DNA from: Paenibacillus camerounensis
GTDB taxonomy: Bacteria > Bacillota > Bacilli > Paenibacillales > Paenibacillaceae
Direction: 5' to 3'
DNA length: 64,000 nt
NCBI RefSeq assembly: GCF_000723885.1
Contig: NZ_CCDG010000025.1
Location: 1-64,000 of the forward strand
Numbering within the stretch: the first letter of the stretch is position 1; every line of letters begins with the position of its first letter. Positions 1 to 8,774 of this stretch are shown here, one piece after another. The notes under the pieces are model-generated. The model worked only from the letters and a program-made list of their open reading frames with translations, did not search any database and was not told where the DNA came from. A program made the translations under genes and the position numbers.

Positions 1-72
1 TGTATGCGAAAAAACGAATACAATGTGGGGGTTGATATCAGGTCGTTTCTTCCCTGTCTCCTGATTCTTCAC
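1..72 (-). CDS. 5' end of an unidentified gene, cut by the window edge
   Basis: A GTG at 70-72 is preceded on the minus strand by a strong ribosome binding site (AAAGGAGAGGTGGAC). The frame stays open for 24 codons to base 1, starting MKNQETGKKRPD. An in-frame ATG at 94-96 is an alternative start but has the binding site inside it. The gene lies downstream of ylbG in the same direction, with the ylbG terminator between them, so it probably has its own promoter. Too little is visible to name a family. Confidence 0.5.
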   Translation of the reverse strand, partial: MKNQETGKKRPDINPHIVFVFSHT

Positions 73-140
73 GTCCACCTCTCCTTTATTTTTCATCGGA
101 GTTATTCACATTTTTTTCATTGTATAATTTCCTTTATAAC

Positions 141-169
141 AAAAAAAACAGGCGCCTGAGCGCCTGCTT
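141..169 (-). terminator. Rho-independent terminator of the ylbF-ylbG unit
   Basis: On the minus strand a GC-rich hairpin (CAGGCGC arm, short loop, GCGCCTG arm) is followed by a run of eight T. It lies 18 bases after the ylbG stop codon. Confidence 0.85.
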
Positions 170-186
170 CAATTCTGCTATTGATT

Positions 187-450
187 CTACAATCCGTAAT
201 AACGGGACTTGTCCTGCCCGTTACTGGTATATTCCGTCTTTAGCTCATTGCGGTAGGATCTTTCAATCTTACGCACATAGGAGAGCCTGCGGACGTTCTT
301 CATTACTTCTTCGGCACGTTCCGCATTGACGTACATTACCGCATAATGCATCCTGCGCGATACATAATGCAGTGTTCCGTATTTCTCCAGGTTGCGTGCC
401 GCTTTGACATCGCTGACCCATACGATATATCCTGTCCGTTCTGCAAACAT
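187..450 (-). CDS. ylbG: YlbG family protein (DUF2129)
   Basis: This 87-residue protein has the hallmarks of YlbG/DUF2129: an N-terminal IVWVSDVKAARNLEKYGTLH segment, then YVSRRMHYAVMYVN. The family is small, cytoplasmic and of unknown biochemical function. It is usually encoded beside ylbF in Bacillales, as here, where it follows ylbF by 42 bases on the same strand. The ATG at 448-450 has a fair upstream site (AAGGGCGGATG). Family assignment is firm; function is not known. Confidence 0.88.
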   Translation of the reverse strand: MFAERTGYIVWVSDVKAARNLEKYGTLHYVSRRMHYAVMYVNAERAEEVMKNVRRLSYVRKIERSYRNELKTEYTSNGQDKSRYYGL

Positions 451-492
451 AAGCTCATCCGCCCTTTCGTTCTCTCCCCTGCAAGCGGCACC

Positions 493-930
493 TTATCCGC
501 AGGAGCATTTGCCGCCGCTGCCGCAGCCGCCCTTTGGCGACGGGTCATTACTCGGAACCTTGATGCTCTCCGATACCGAGAATGCAATCGCTTCAGACAT
601 GGAATGCAAAATATCGTCCAGCGTCGCCTCCGCCTGCTTGAAGCGGGCGACCTCCTCGAACTGCTCAAGCTCCATCTCTACTGCTGTTACTTCATCCTTG
701 GCCATATGGTAGTTAGGATGAAAATGCCCGAACCGCTGTGTCTCTTCGAACAGCTCCTTCTTGCTCTGCAGCCGTCTGACTATAATCTGAATTTCCGGAT
801 TGGCGCTGACGCGCCCCTTCCAGTATAAATAATCCGACACTTCGGCGGATTGATTAATCATGTCGCCTAATTCATAGGCGTATGTCAGCACTTCGGCCAT
901 ATCAACCGTATTTAATTCCGCTACGCTCAT
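493..930 (-). CDS. ylbF: YlbF/RicF family regulator with C-terminal cysteine cluster
   Basis: About 145 residues, helical throughout, with the YlbF family core (QRFGHFHPNYHMAKDEV and FKQAEATLDDILHSMSEAI). In B. subtilis YlbF (RicF) forms the Ric complex with YmcA and YaaT, which affects RNase Y-dependent mRNA maturation, competence, sporulation and biofilm formation, and carries iron-sulfur clusters. The C-terminus here, GGCGSGGKCSCG, keeps three cysteines that could be cluster ligands. I prefer the ATG at 928-930; a TTG nine bases upstream is in frame but close to the GAAGAGAG site. Followed by ylbG. Confidence 0.88.
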   Translation of the reverse strand: MSVAELNTVDMAEVLTYAYELGDMINQSAEVSDYLYWKGRVSANPEIQIIVRRLQSKKELFEETQRFGHFHPNYHMAKDEVTAVEMELEQFEEVARFKQAEATLDDILHSMSEAIAFSVSESIKVPSNDPSPKGGCGSGGKCSCG

Positions 931-1003
931 GAACTTCAACTCTCTTCTATACTAATATTCTACAGCAAAATGTAGACTTCCCTATCATAACATAACCGGT
1001 GAC

Positions 1004-2929
1004 CTAAGCAGAAGAGGAATTTCTGTGCTGTTCCGGAAGAAGCAGCTTCATTTCCTTCCAGTCGCCCGGTGCCAGCTCCGCTGCCTCATACTGGTTAGTT
1101 CCGGCAGGCATCAGCCAGCCGGCTGCCCTCCACGGATTACCGCGCAGCTGCTCCGGGATGAAATCACAGTTTTGCCCCTCTACTGATAAGCGGACCTTAA
1201 TACCCCAGCGGTAAGCCTGCTCCATTACCTTTTGCGCCGTAGTGATATGGTATTCCCTCAATTCCCGCAGCCACATCTGCGGTACACCGTCTGCCCCGGG
1301 GAGCAGCGCTTCAACTGCTTCAGCAGCTGCTAGGGGCACGGTCCTTAGCACAGCGGTGTTGCCAAGCAGGCCTGGCGTCATTTCCAGTGCTGGAAGCTCG
1401 TAGGCCTTACTCTGAGCCTGCACGTCATCATCCGGAAGCTCAAACGGCTGCGGTGCAACTCCCGGCATGCTTCCGCCGGACAGCCTGGGCGGCGCCAGCC
1501 CCGCTGCAGCCAGCTCCCTGCGCACCAGATCCGCGCTGCCTTGCTGCACAATGAAATGCAGCGGCCCGATCCGGGTCAGGCTGTCCCCCAGCCGCGGATG
1601 TGCGGCAATGTCTTCAGCATCTCTATCACTCCGGCAGGTTAACAGCAGAACCTCTGACCAAGAGGTCCGGCCAATGGTGCGTGACCACTGGACAAGAGAC
1701 TGCCTGGCCTGATCAGGCAGCCCGCCTGCGGCATGGCCGGCAAGCCAGCATGTCACTGCTTCCGGCGGCAAGCCCCGTTCAGCCGCCGCCTCCAGCTTCC
1801 CGCGGCTTAGCCGGAAGCTCCACAGCCCGTCATCGGTGCTCAGCAGCTCAGCGCAGCCTGCGAGCCCCCAGCGCAGCCTGTAGGAGACATCCGGCGGAAC
1901 CAGCACCTCCAAATCCGGCTGCACAATAAAGCCGCCCCCGGCTCTGCCGGTGTCACACCCGTCTTCGGGCAAATCTGCGGCGGCACTGTGACTTGCATCC
2001 GTGTCCTGCTGCCAGGCCGGCAGCACCGGCTTGTCCATCATCCAGCGGAAGCAGTCTTCTCCGCTATCAGCCGTTCCCGTTTCACACCAGCCGAAGCCGG
2101 CCATGCAATGAAGCCAGGCCAGACAGCCCGGCTTCATTGATTCGGCATTCTTACCTGCGGACAGGCCCGACTGCTGCAATAATTCCAGTATATCACCCAG
2201 AACATACCAGTTGCCCCGCATGAGAGCACCGGAAGTGAACAGATACCGGAAATGCTGCTGCGCCGGCTCAGCAGCAGCGTAACGGCCGAGAATCATATTG
2301 TACAGAATTCCTGTCATCTGCAGTTCGCTATGGTCTAGCCAGCTCTTCACCCTTTCTTCTGCCAGCCGGTAAGCCGTCTCCCCGCGTTCTGCCAGACCCA
2401 GCGCAAGCATTATATCCAGCAGCACAGTAACCTTAATCGAACCCGTCTCATCTGCAGATGCTTTCGGGACGAGGCAGTACAGATGCTTATCCTGCACCGG
2501 CATTAGGCCTGCCAGTCTGCCCGCATGCTTTTTGTGAATGCCTCCTTTGGCTGTTAACGGAAGCCCTTCCTCCCGCATAAATACCAGCGCGCGAAACAGT
2601 TGTGCAGCCAGTCCGGCCTCAGCCGGCCCTGTTACCGCTACGCTGCTGCCAAATAGCGGTTCTGGCCGGAAGCTGAAGCATTCCCGCTGTATAGCTGCCA
2701 GCTGCTGCGGGGGAATCTGGTACAGCTGCTCGCCCCAGATTCTCTGGCGCAGCTCCAGCAGCCCGGCCCGGCGCAGCTCCTGTACAACCAGTTGAAGCTC
2801 TGCACGGCAAAGCGCTTTGGGCCGCAGCTGTTCCGCCTTCTCGACGGGAAACGCCCTGTCCGCATATGCCGCGCAGATACGCCGCAGCACCTCAATGGAA
2901 TAAGGACTAAGCTTGTTCATCACTGCCAA
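1004..2929 (-). CDS. Helicase-associated protein, partner of the XPB helicase
   Basis: 641 residues. The N-terminal part looks like winged-helix DNA-binding sequence (LCRAELQLVVQELRRAGLLELR). Later segments (FIVQPDLEVLVPPDVSYRLRW; LWSFRLSRGKLEAAAERGL) match the helicase-associated / XPB-Ssl2-like family found next to bacterial XPB genes. No Walker motif is visible, so it is not a helicase itself. Its start overlaps the end of the XPB gene by 10 bases, suggesting translational coupling and a physical or functional partnership. Biochemical role is unknown; DNA repair or remodelling is an inference from the neighbour. Confidence 0.75.
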   Translation of the reverse strand: MAVMNKLSPYSIEVLRRICAAYADRAFPVEKAEQLRPKALCRAELQLVVQELRRAGLLELRQRIWGEQLYQIPPQQLAAIQRECFSFRPEPLFGSSVAVTGPAEAGLAAQLFRALVFMREEGLPLTAKGGIHKKHAGRLAGLMPVQDKHLYCLVPKASADETGSIKVTVLLDIMLALGLAERGETAYRLAEERVKSWLDHSELQMTGILYNMILGRYAAAEPAQQHFRYLFTSGALMRGNWYVLGDILELLQQSGLSAGKNAESMKPGCLAWLHCMAGFGWCETGTADSGEDCFRWMMDKPVLPAWQQDTDASHSAAADLPEDGCDTGRAGGGFIVQPDLEVLVPPDVSYRLRWGLAGCAELLSTDDGLWSFRLSRGKLEAAAERGLPPEAVTCWLAGHAAGGLPDQARQSLVQWSRTIGRTSWSEVLLLTCRSDRDAEDIAAHPRLGDSLTRIGPLHFIVQQGSADLVRRELAAAGLAPPRLSGGSMPGVAPQPFELPDDDVQAQSKAYELPALEMTPGLLGNTAVLRTVPLAAAEAVEALLPGADGVPQMWLRELREYHITTAQKVMEQAYRWGIKVRLSVEGQNCDFIPEQLRGNPWRAAGWLMPAGTNQYEAAELAPGDWKEMKLLLPEQHRNSSSA

Positions 2930-4617
2930 GCCTCCTCCGGCGGACCGGCTGTCCTGACCGCATATTCATAGCCCTGCTCCGTCAGGAACAGGCGCCGGCG
3001 CAGGGCAAACTCCTGTTCACGGCTGTCTCCGGTGACAAGCGTATAGAAATACGCCCTGTTCTCCCCCAGCTTGGGCCGGAGAATCCGCCCCAGCCGCTGC
3101 GCCTCCTCCTGCCGGGAGCCGTATGCGCCCGATACTTCAATGGCAACGGAAGCATCCGGCAGATTGACGGCAAAGTTGGCCACCTTGGATACCACCAGCA
3201 CCTTTAGCTCCCCCTCATTGAAGGCTTCATAGAGCGCATTACGCTCACGCTGCGGTGTTTTTCCGGTGATTAGCGGTGCATTCAGGCAGCCAGCCAGCGC
3301 CTCCAACTGATCCAGGTATTGGCCGATTACCAGCACCTTTGCCCCGTTGTGCTCCTGAATAATCTTTGCCGCCGCCTCTGCCTTGGAAGGATTACCGGCA
3401 GCCAGCCGGAACTGCTCTTTGCCCCCGGCATACAGATATTTGCTGCGCAGTGTGTTATCCATCGGCACGACCAGCTCCACGCATTCCACAGCGGCGAGCC
3501 AGCCCTGCCTTTCCAGCGATCTCCAGGGCAGCTCATAGCAGCGCGGCCCGATCAGCGAGAAGACATCCCCCTCACGGCCGTCCTCACGGATTAGCGTTGC
3601 AGTCAGCCCCAGGCGCCGCGTCGCCTGGATATCGGCGGTAGCCCGGAAGACCGGTGCCGGGAGCAGATGAACCTCGTCATAGATAATCAGCCCCCAGTTC
3701 CGCTCATTGAACAAATCCATGTGGATAAACTCATCTTCCTTTGACCGCCGGTGTGTCAGCATTTGATAGGTTGTCAGCGTAACAGGCCGGACCTCCTGGC
3801 GTTCACCCGTGTATTCCCCGATTTGCCCGTTCTGCAGGGTGGTCCGCTGCAGCAGCTCCTCCCGCCATTGCCCCACAGAGGTTGTATTGGAGGTAAGGAT
3901 CAGCGTTTCACACTGCAGCTTCTCCATTGCAGCGAGCCCTACCACTGTCTTGCCTGCCCCGCAAGGAAGAACAACAACGCCGCTGCCGCCCGTCCCGTAA
4001 AATAAACGGACCGCTTCCTGCTGGTATGCCCGCAGCCCGAAGGGGGCAGCATTTCCGCCGTCACCCTCCGGCTCCCCGTTCATCCATGCAAGACTCAGTC
4101 CCTGACCCTCACGGTAGCCAGCGTAATCAAGCACCGGGTAACCGAGCCGGGTCAGCTCCTGTTTCAATAGCCCTCGGGAGACTGCCGGACAAGCGAATTC
4201 CAGCGCTCCGGGTCTGCTCAGTTTCAGCCTGTCCAGCCCGGAAAGACCCTCCAGCTCATCAAGCAGCGCCGGACTGTCGGCGCGCAGCACCACCAGCCGG
4301 CTGTCAGCTGTGTGAGCATGCAGCGTAAGTCTTCCGTACCGCATGACCAGCTTGCGGATTTCTTCTTCCAGCCCGGCTGGAACCCCCCAGCGTGCCAGGC
4401 GCTGCAGACTGGTGATGATCTCTTGAGCCGTCATCCCTCCGGCAGCGGCATTCCACAATGACAGCGGAGTGATCCGGTAGGTGTGATAGGCCGGGAGGCT
4501 TTTTACAAGCTCGGCGTAATCTGCAAGCTCCATTCCCGCAGCCCCGAATCCCGGGTGTCCGCATTCCAGCAGCACAGTCTTGTCTTTACGGGCTATACAT
4601 GCCCCTGTTCCGTTCAT
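2920..4617 (-). CDS. XPB/ERCC3-type DNA helicase (SF2)
   Basis: 565 residues with complete XPB motifs: Walker A PCGAGKT (about 218-224), DEVH box (314-317), TAT (339-341), the XPB-specific RED motif (344-346) and motif VI QRLGRILRP (507-515). Residues 1-190 form an N-terminal domain of the kind linked to damage recognition in XPB proteins. XPB is a 3'-5' DNA translocase/helicase of nucleotide excision repair and, in eukaryotes, TFIIH; bacterial members occur in actinobacteria and some Firmicutes. It is the first gene of a two-gene unit with the helicase-associated protein. Cellular role here is inferred. Confidence 0.9.
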   Translation of the reverse strand: MNGTGACIARKDKTVLLECGHPGFGAAGMELADYAELVKSLPAYHTYRITPLSLWNAAAGGMTAQEIITSLQRLARWGVPAGLEEEIRKLVMRYGRLTLHAHTADSRLVVLRADSPALLDELEGLSGLDRLKLSRPGALEFACPAVSRGLLKQELTRLGYPVLDYAGYREGQGLSLAWMNGEPEGDGGNAAPFGLRAYQQEAVRLFYGTGGSGVVVLPCGAGKTVVGLAAMEKLQCETLILTSNTTSVGQWREELLQRTTLQNGQIGEYTGERQEVRPVTLTTYQMLTHRRSKEDEFIHMDLFNERNWGLIIYDEVHLLPAPVFRATADIQATRRLGLTATLIREDGREGDVFSLIGPRCYELPWRSLERQGWLAAVECVELVVPMDNTLRSKYLYAGGKEQFRLAAGNPSKAEAAAKIIQEHNGAKVLVIGQYLDQLEALAGCLNAPLITGKTPQRERNALYEAFNEGELKVLVVSKVANFAVNLPDASVAIEVSGAYGSRQEEAQRLGRILRPKLGENRAYFYTLVTGDSREQEFALRRRLFLTEQGYEYAVRTAGPPEEAWQ

Positions 4618-4740
4618 TTGCTCTCCTCCTGTCTGTTTATAACGGATCAGCTGCCTGTTGCGCCTGATTGCAGGCCCAGGCCCAACAGGAAAAAGCCCAT
4701 GCCCGCAATTCAGCGGCTATGAGCTCCTCCTGTAACTTTT

Positions 4741-5172
4741 TCAATGCAGCCGGTGCTGGGATATCTCACTCAGCGCCTCTCCGGCTTCGTCCGCAAAAAG
4801 ATCCTTTGCTGCCAGATCGCCCAGCGACACAACGCCAATCAGCTGCCCGTTGCGGGTTACCGGCAGGCGGCGGATCTGCCGGGAAGCCATAAGCTCAGCT
4901 GCTTCATCCACAGTCGCAGACTGCAGAACGGAAACAACCTGCTTGCTCATCACAGTCTCCACAGCGGTGGAGCCCGGATGCTTCTGCGCATACCCTCTCA
5001 GCACAAGGTCCCGGTCCGTAATTACACCGATGAGCCTGTTGCCTTGCTCTGAATCAATCACCGGAATGAACCCGGTGTCATAGTCTCTCATTTTGACGGC
5101 AACCTCATAGACATTATCCAGCAGCGTAACCGCTGCAGGCTGCTCTGTCATCACTTCTCTTACTGTCTTCAA
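4741..5172 (-). CDS. Two-CBS-domain protein (YhcV-like)
   Basis: 143 residues made of two CBS domains, about 5-62 (VREVMTEQPAAVTLLDNVYE ... GVITDRDLVLRGYA) and 75-130 (VMSKQVVSVLQSATVDEAAE ... GVVSLGDLAAKDL). CBS pairs bind adenosyl ligands. The closest architecture I know is B. subtilis YhcV, a stand-alone CBS protein of about the same length. It lacks the C-terminal ACT domain of AcuB, so it is not AcuB. Ligand and target are unknown. It sits alone between the XPB unit and the M20 gene. Confidence 0.85.
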   Translation of the reverse strand: MKTVREVMTEQPAAVTLLDNVYEVAVKMRDYDTGFIPVIDSEQGNRLIGVITDRDLVLRGYAQKHPGSTAVETVMSKQVVSVLQSATVDEAAELMASRQIRRLPVTRNGQLIGVVSLGDLAAKDLFADEAGEALSEISQHRLH

Positions 5173-5248
5173 GTCGGAACCTCCTGTCCACCGTAATATA
5201 CGGAAGTAGGTTCCCCCAATCCTGGCTAATTATGCATCTTAAGTGCAA

Positions 5249-6418
5249 TTATTCATTCAAACAGGAGTCGGCGAGCGCCACCAGCAGCGTGGCACCGTGC
5301 AGCATGGCATCCTCGTCAAAATCAAACTTGCTGTGATGATGCGGATACACGGCATTCTTGTCCGCATTTCCGGCGCCTACAAAGATAAAGCAGCCGGGAA
5401 TCTCCTTGACGTAATAAGCAAAGTCTTCAGCGGGCATAATCTTCTCCATCTGAATGACCTGCGCCGTATCTCCAAGCGCTTCGGGAGCAACCCGGAAAAA
5501 CCGGCGGAATTCCGCCTCATCATTAACCAGCGGCGGATAGCCCATCAGGTAATCCACCTGCGCTTCCGCCCCGTAGACCGCAGCTACCGCTGCCGCCATC
5601 TCTTCGATTCTTCTGCGGATTGCATAACGCGTCTCCTCATCAAAAGCCCGCACAGTCCCCGTTATCCGGCAGCGCTCCGCGATAATATTCTGTGCTGTCC
5701 CGCCCTGAATCGTTCCGATGCTCAGAACAGCAGGCTGCAGCGGATCAACGCTCCGGCTGACAATGGTCTGCAGCTGCGTAACCAGCGCGGCTGCGGCAAC
5801 AATGCTGTCCACCGTACGGTGCGGCATCCCGCCGTGCCCGCCCTTGCCGGTAATATCAATGAAGAACTCGTCCGCCGAGGCCATAAGCGGCCCCGGTGCA
5901 CTCCCAACGGTACCCACCGGCAGCGGTGTCCACAGATGCAGGCCGTAGACGGCATCGGCGCCTTCCAGCACGCCTTCTGCAATCATATCCTTCGCTCCGC
6001 CCGGACAGATCTCCTCCGCCGGCTGGAACAGAAAGCGCAGCTCACCCTGCAGCCCTTCCCGGCGGGCACTGTAATAGGCCGCAGCTCCAAGCAGCATCGC
6101 CGTATGCCCGTCATGCCCGCAGGCATGCATGATTCCCGGATTCTGCGAAGCATATTCGCTGCCGCTCTCCTCGGTGATATGCAGTGCATCCATATCCGCA
6201 CGCAGCACTACCGTCTTCCCCGGCCGGCTGCCTTTTATAACACCGGTCAGCCCGTAGCCGGCCTTGCTGCGCTTCACTTCGATACCGAAGGACTCCAGCT
6301 TCGCGGCTACAAATGCCGAGGTTTCCTTCTCCTGATAGGACGGCTCCGGGTGGCGGTGCAAATGGCGGCGCCATTCCACCATCTCCGGAAGCAGCCGGTC
6401 AATCTCTCTTTTGTCCAT
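5249..6418 (-). CDS. M20 family amidohydrolase (N-acyl-amino-acid hydrolase type)
   Basis: 389 residues, normal for M20D amidohydrolases. Visible metal-site motifs are HACGHDGH, PAEEICPGGAKDMI and the late AEDFAYYVK. The family removes acyl groups from N-acyl amino acids or related amides, usually in the cytoplasm with a dinuclear metal centre; the substrate cannot be read from sequence. No signal peptide. Divergent from yugN. The ATG has a GAAGGGAATGG binding site upstream. Confidence 0.87.
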   Translation of the reverse strand: MDKREIDRLLPEMVEWRRHLHRHPEPSYQEKETSAFVAAKLESFGIEVKRSKAGYGLTGVIKGSRPGKTVVLRADMDALHITEESGSEYASQNPGIMHACGHDGHTAMLLGAAAYYSARREGLQGELRFLFQPAEEICPGGAKDMIAEGVLEGADAVYGLHLWTPLPVGTVGSAPGPLMASADEFFIDITGKGGHGGMPHRTVDSIVAAAALVTQLQTIVSRSVDPLQPAVLSIGTIQGGTAQNIIAERCRITGTVRAFDEETRYAIRRRIEEMAAAVAAVYGAEAQVDYLMGYPPLVNDEAEFRRFFRVAPEALGDTAQVIQMEKIMPAEDFAYYVKEIPGCFIFVGAGNADKNAVYPHHHSKFDFDEDAMLHGATLLVALADSCLNE

Positions 6419-6450
6419 TACGGTTCCATTCCCTTCTCGCGTATTTTTAC

Positions 6451-6479
6451 ATTGTAGCAGAAACGCAAAAAACTGTGTA
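6451..6479 (-). promoter_or_regulatory. Probable sigma-A promoter of the M20 gene
   Basis: On the minus strand TGC-TACAAT (extended -10, TACAAT at 6456-6451) lies about 35 bases upstream of the start codon. A weak TACACA is 17 bases further upstream. Confidence 0.5.
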
Positions 6480-6594
6480 CGGCTAAGCCCCGCTTACCTT
6501 GCGCAACCCCCGGAAACATACTATCATGAGGTAGAACATCTATAATGACACTAGCGAAATGATCATTATACTTCATAAGGGGGATATGTGCGCT

Positions 6595-6942
6595 ATGATA
6601 TTTGAGAACACTGGCCTCGTAGGACTGCAAAGCGATCTTCAGTATCTGGATGAAAGTGCGGCCAAGGCCGGGTTTATCCGCTGGCAGTGGGAGTACTCCC
6701 GCGCCACTTACGACTGCAAGATCGAGGACCGGCAGAGCGGCGGCGAATACTTCCTGCGGGTCAACACACGCGCTGTCGAAGGCAAGCTGGAGAAGCCCGA
6801 TGCCGTGCTGGCTATTGAAGCCGTCTACCTGGGCAAGGCCACCTTTCCCCATGGCCTGGAGTATGACTCCCCGGTCCCCCAGCCTGTACTCGACACCGCA
6901 GCACAGCGCATCCTTGAGCTGAAAGGACTGCTTGAAGCTTGA
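6595..6942 (+). CDS. YugN-like family protein
   Basis: About 115 residues starting MIFENTGLVGLQSDLQYLDE, with the YugN pattern of a WQWEYSRATYDCKI strand and a C-terminal ATFPHGLEYDSPVPQPVL segment. YugN is a small cytoplasmic protein family of unknown function in Bacillales. Two ATGs compete: 6586 is only two bases from AGGGGG, whereas 6595 is eleven bases away, so I take 6595. The stop overlaps the TTG start of ftsW by four bases (TTGA), so the two genes are probably co-transcribed. Confidence 0.8.
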   Translation: MIFENTGLVGLQSDLQYLDESAAKAGFIRWQWEYSRATYDCKIEDRQSGGEYFLRVNTRAVEGKLEKPDAVLAIEAVYLGKATFPHGLEYDSPVPQPVLDTAAQRILELKGLLEA

Positions 6943-8186
6943 ATACCGTAAAAGGAAAACCCAAACAAAAAGCCAGTCTGCCTAAAAGAGGAACACCCGA
7001 TTTCCAGCTGCTCATTCTGACTCTGGTCCTGGTCGGATTCGGGCTCGTCATGGTGTTCAGCTCCAGCTCCAGCCTGACACTGGCCAGTTCATTATTCGGC
7101 AATGATCCTTTATACTTCATTAAAAAACAGATTCAATGGGTAGTGGTGGGCAGTGTCGTCATGTTCACTGTGATGAACATTCACTACAGCAAATTCAAGA
7201 AATGGTATGCACCGATCTTTTTACTTACGCTCGTACTGCTGCTTCTCGTCGCCTTCGCTGAGCGCACTAACGGCGCTAAGAGCTGGTTCAATATCGGCGG
7301 GCTCGGCATCCAGCCTACGGAGCTGGCCAAAATCTCGATCATTCTCTATCTGTCTGCACTGATTACCAAAAAGGGCGAGCGGCTGCGGGATTTACGCACA
7401 GGCTATATCCCGGTAATGATAATCGTAGGTATTGTCGCCGGTCTTATCATGATGCAGCCGGACTTGGGCTCCTGCCTTATCCTTGTAGCAACAAGCGGAC
7501 TTGTCATTTATGCTGGCGGCGCCAGCATGAAGCATATTATCGCCTCGATCGCACTGCTCGTGCTCGGCGTGGGTATTGTCATGGGTGCCAAGACTGCTAT
7601 CGACTCCCTGTCACCGCAGACAGCTACTGTGGCTGCCGATAATAATTACAAAATGGACCGCATTTCAGCTTTTCTCGACCCGTTCCAGGATGCCCAGGAC
7701 GGAGGCTATAACATGATCCAGTCGCTGATGGCATTGGGAGAAGGCGGGACCAGCGGGGCAGGCTTCGGACAGAGTATTCAAAAACTTCATTACCTGCCCT
7801 ATCCTTATACGGACTTTATCTTCGCCGTTATCGGCGAGGAGCTCGGCTTTATCGGCACAGCCATCTTCCTGCTGGTCTATCTGTACTTTATCTGGAGGGG
7901 AATCATGATAGCCCTCAGGTGCACCGATCCTTTTGGTACACTCGTCGGCGTCGGGGTCATGGGCCTGATTGCCATACAGGCCTTTGTCAACATTGGCGGG
8001 GTTACCAAGACGATCCCGCTTACAGGGGTTACACTGCCCTTTATCAGTTACGGCGGCTCCTCGCTGGTCGTTACGATGTTCTGTATGGGCATTATGCTCA
8101 GCATCTCCCGCGAAACGAACCGCCCGGTCAAAGAAGAGGTCACCAAATCAGTCACTACCGTACGGCAGGTACGCGCCAGCCGCTAA
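6939..8186 (+). CDS. ftsW: FtsW/RodA/SpoVE-family peptidoglycan glycosyltransferase, probably FtsW
   Basis: 415 residues with about ten membrane segments and SEDS family signatures (QWVVVGSVVMF early; FAERTNGAKSWFNIGG; the QPDLGSCLIL loop; GEELGFIGTAIFL; TGVTLPFISYGGSSLV). SEDS proteins polymerise glycan strands from lipid II with a class B PBP; FtsW acts at the septum. The nearby ylaN gene mirrors the B. subtilis ylaN-ftsW pair, which supports FtsW rather than RodA or SpoVE. Starts at TTG, overlapping the yugN stop, and ends before a strong terminator. Confidence 0.85.
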   Translation: MNTVKGKPKQKASLPKRGTPDFQLLILTLVLVGFGLVMVFSSSSSLTLASSLFGNDPLYFIKKQIQWVVVGSVVMFTVMNIHYSKFKKWYAPIFLLTLVLLLLVAFAERTNGAKSWFNIGGLGIQPTELAKISIILYLSALITKKGERLRDLRTGYIPVMIIVGIVAGLIMMQPDLGSCLILVATSGLVIYAGGASMKHIIASIALLVLGVGIVMGAKTAIDSLSPQTATVAADNNYKMDRISAFLDPFQDAQDGGYNMIQSLMALGEGGTSGAGFGQSIQKLHYLPYPYTDFIFAVIGEELGFIGTAIFLLVYLYFIWRGIMIALRCTDPFGTLVGVGVMGLIAIQAFVNIGGVTKTIPLTGVTLPFISYGGSSLVVTMFCMGIMLSISRETNRPVKEEVTKSVTTVRQVRASR

Positions 8187-8210
8187 CGGGCAGATGTACG
8201 CACCAGCTAT

Positions 8211-8248
8211 AAAAAGGCAGTCCGGAAATAATTCCGGACTGCCTTTTT
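8211..8248. terminator. Bidirectional terminator between ftsW and the Asp23-like gene
   Basis: A 17-bp perfect stem (left arm 8211-8227, right arm 8232-8248, loop of four) ends in A-tract and T-tract, so it can stop transcription from both convergent genes. Confidence 0.93.
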
Positions 8249-8256
8249 GATTACGC

Positions 8257-8622
8257 TTATGAAATTTCGTCGTTTTTGAAGGCAACGCCTTCAACCTTAA
8301 CATTCACTTCCACAATATGAAGACCGGTCATACTCTCCACAGCCTCGCGTACATTCTGCTGAAGCATCCGGCAGACCTCATGGATCGGCGTCTCGTACAG
8401 TACGATAATGCGCAGATCCACTGCGGCTTCAAGCTGCCCGACTTCAACGGTAACACCCTTCTGCACATTCTTGCCGCTTAGGCGTTTCGCCCAGCCTTCA
8501 GACAAGCCGCCCGACATGGCTGCTATGCCCGGAGTCTCCAATGCTGCCAAACCGGCAATTTTAGAGACGACGTCATTCGATATCCGTATGTTTCCCATTT
8601 CAAGTTGAAGCTGTTCCGCCAT
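8257..8622 (-). CDS. Asp23/Gls24 family envelope stress response protein
   Basis: 121 residues with the Asp23 family core: GNIRISNDVVSKIAGLAALE, a glycine-rich stretch, then GVTVEVGQLEAAVDLRIIVL and VEVNVKVEGVAF. Asp23 proteins are small alkaline-shock or cell-envelope-associated proteins; B. subtilis YloU and YqhY are members. It is a single-gene unit with its own promoter and a shared terminator. The exact role cannot be deduced. Confidence 0.88.
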   Translation of the reverse strand: MAEQLQLEMGNIRISNDVVSKIAGLAALETPGIAAMSGGLSEGWAKRLSGKNVQKGVTVEVGQLEAAVDLRIIVLYETPIHEVCRMLQQNVREAVESMTGLHIVEVNVKVEGVAFKNDEIS

Positions 8623-8652
8623 GCCATATCCCCCCTACACTCATTATCAATT

Positions 8653-8682
8653 ATTGTAATTCGAAAACAGGCTAAAAAGCAA
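8653..8682 (-). promoter_or_regulatory. Sigma-A promoter of the Asp23-like gene
   Basis: Minus strand TTGCTT (8682-8677), 18-base spacer, TACAAT (8658-8653). The start codon is about 30 bases downstream. Confidence 0.65.
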
Positions 8683-8701
8683 ATGACTTCTGCATCACCC
8701 G

Positions 8702-8730
8702 TTTACACACCGGATCAAGTTGGGTATATT
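8702..8730 (+). promoter_or_regulatory. Sigma-A promoter of the Ca2+/H+ exchanger gene
   Basis: TTTACA at 8702-8707, 17-base spacer, TATATT at 8725-8730. The start codon is 44 bases downstream. Confidence 0.65.
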
Positions 8731-8774
8731 GAATATGAATTTAACCTACATACAGAAACCGGGGTGCGTTTACC

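Noticed and set aside
4741..5172. CBS protein considered as AcuB
   Set aside because: It lacks the ACT domain and is about 75 residues too short; it fits stand-alone CBS proteins such as YhcV.
5243..6457. Long open frame on the plus strand (404 codons)
   Set aside because: Antisense to the M20 gene, with atypical His/Arg/Gln-rich composition and no ribosome site; it is a shadow frame of GC-rich coding DNA.
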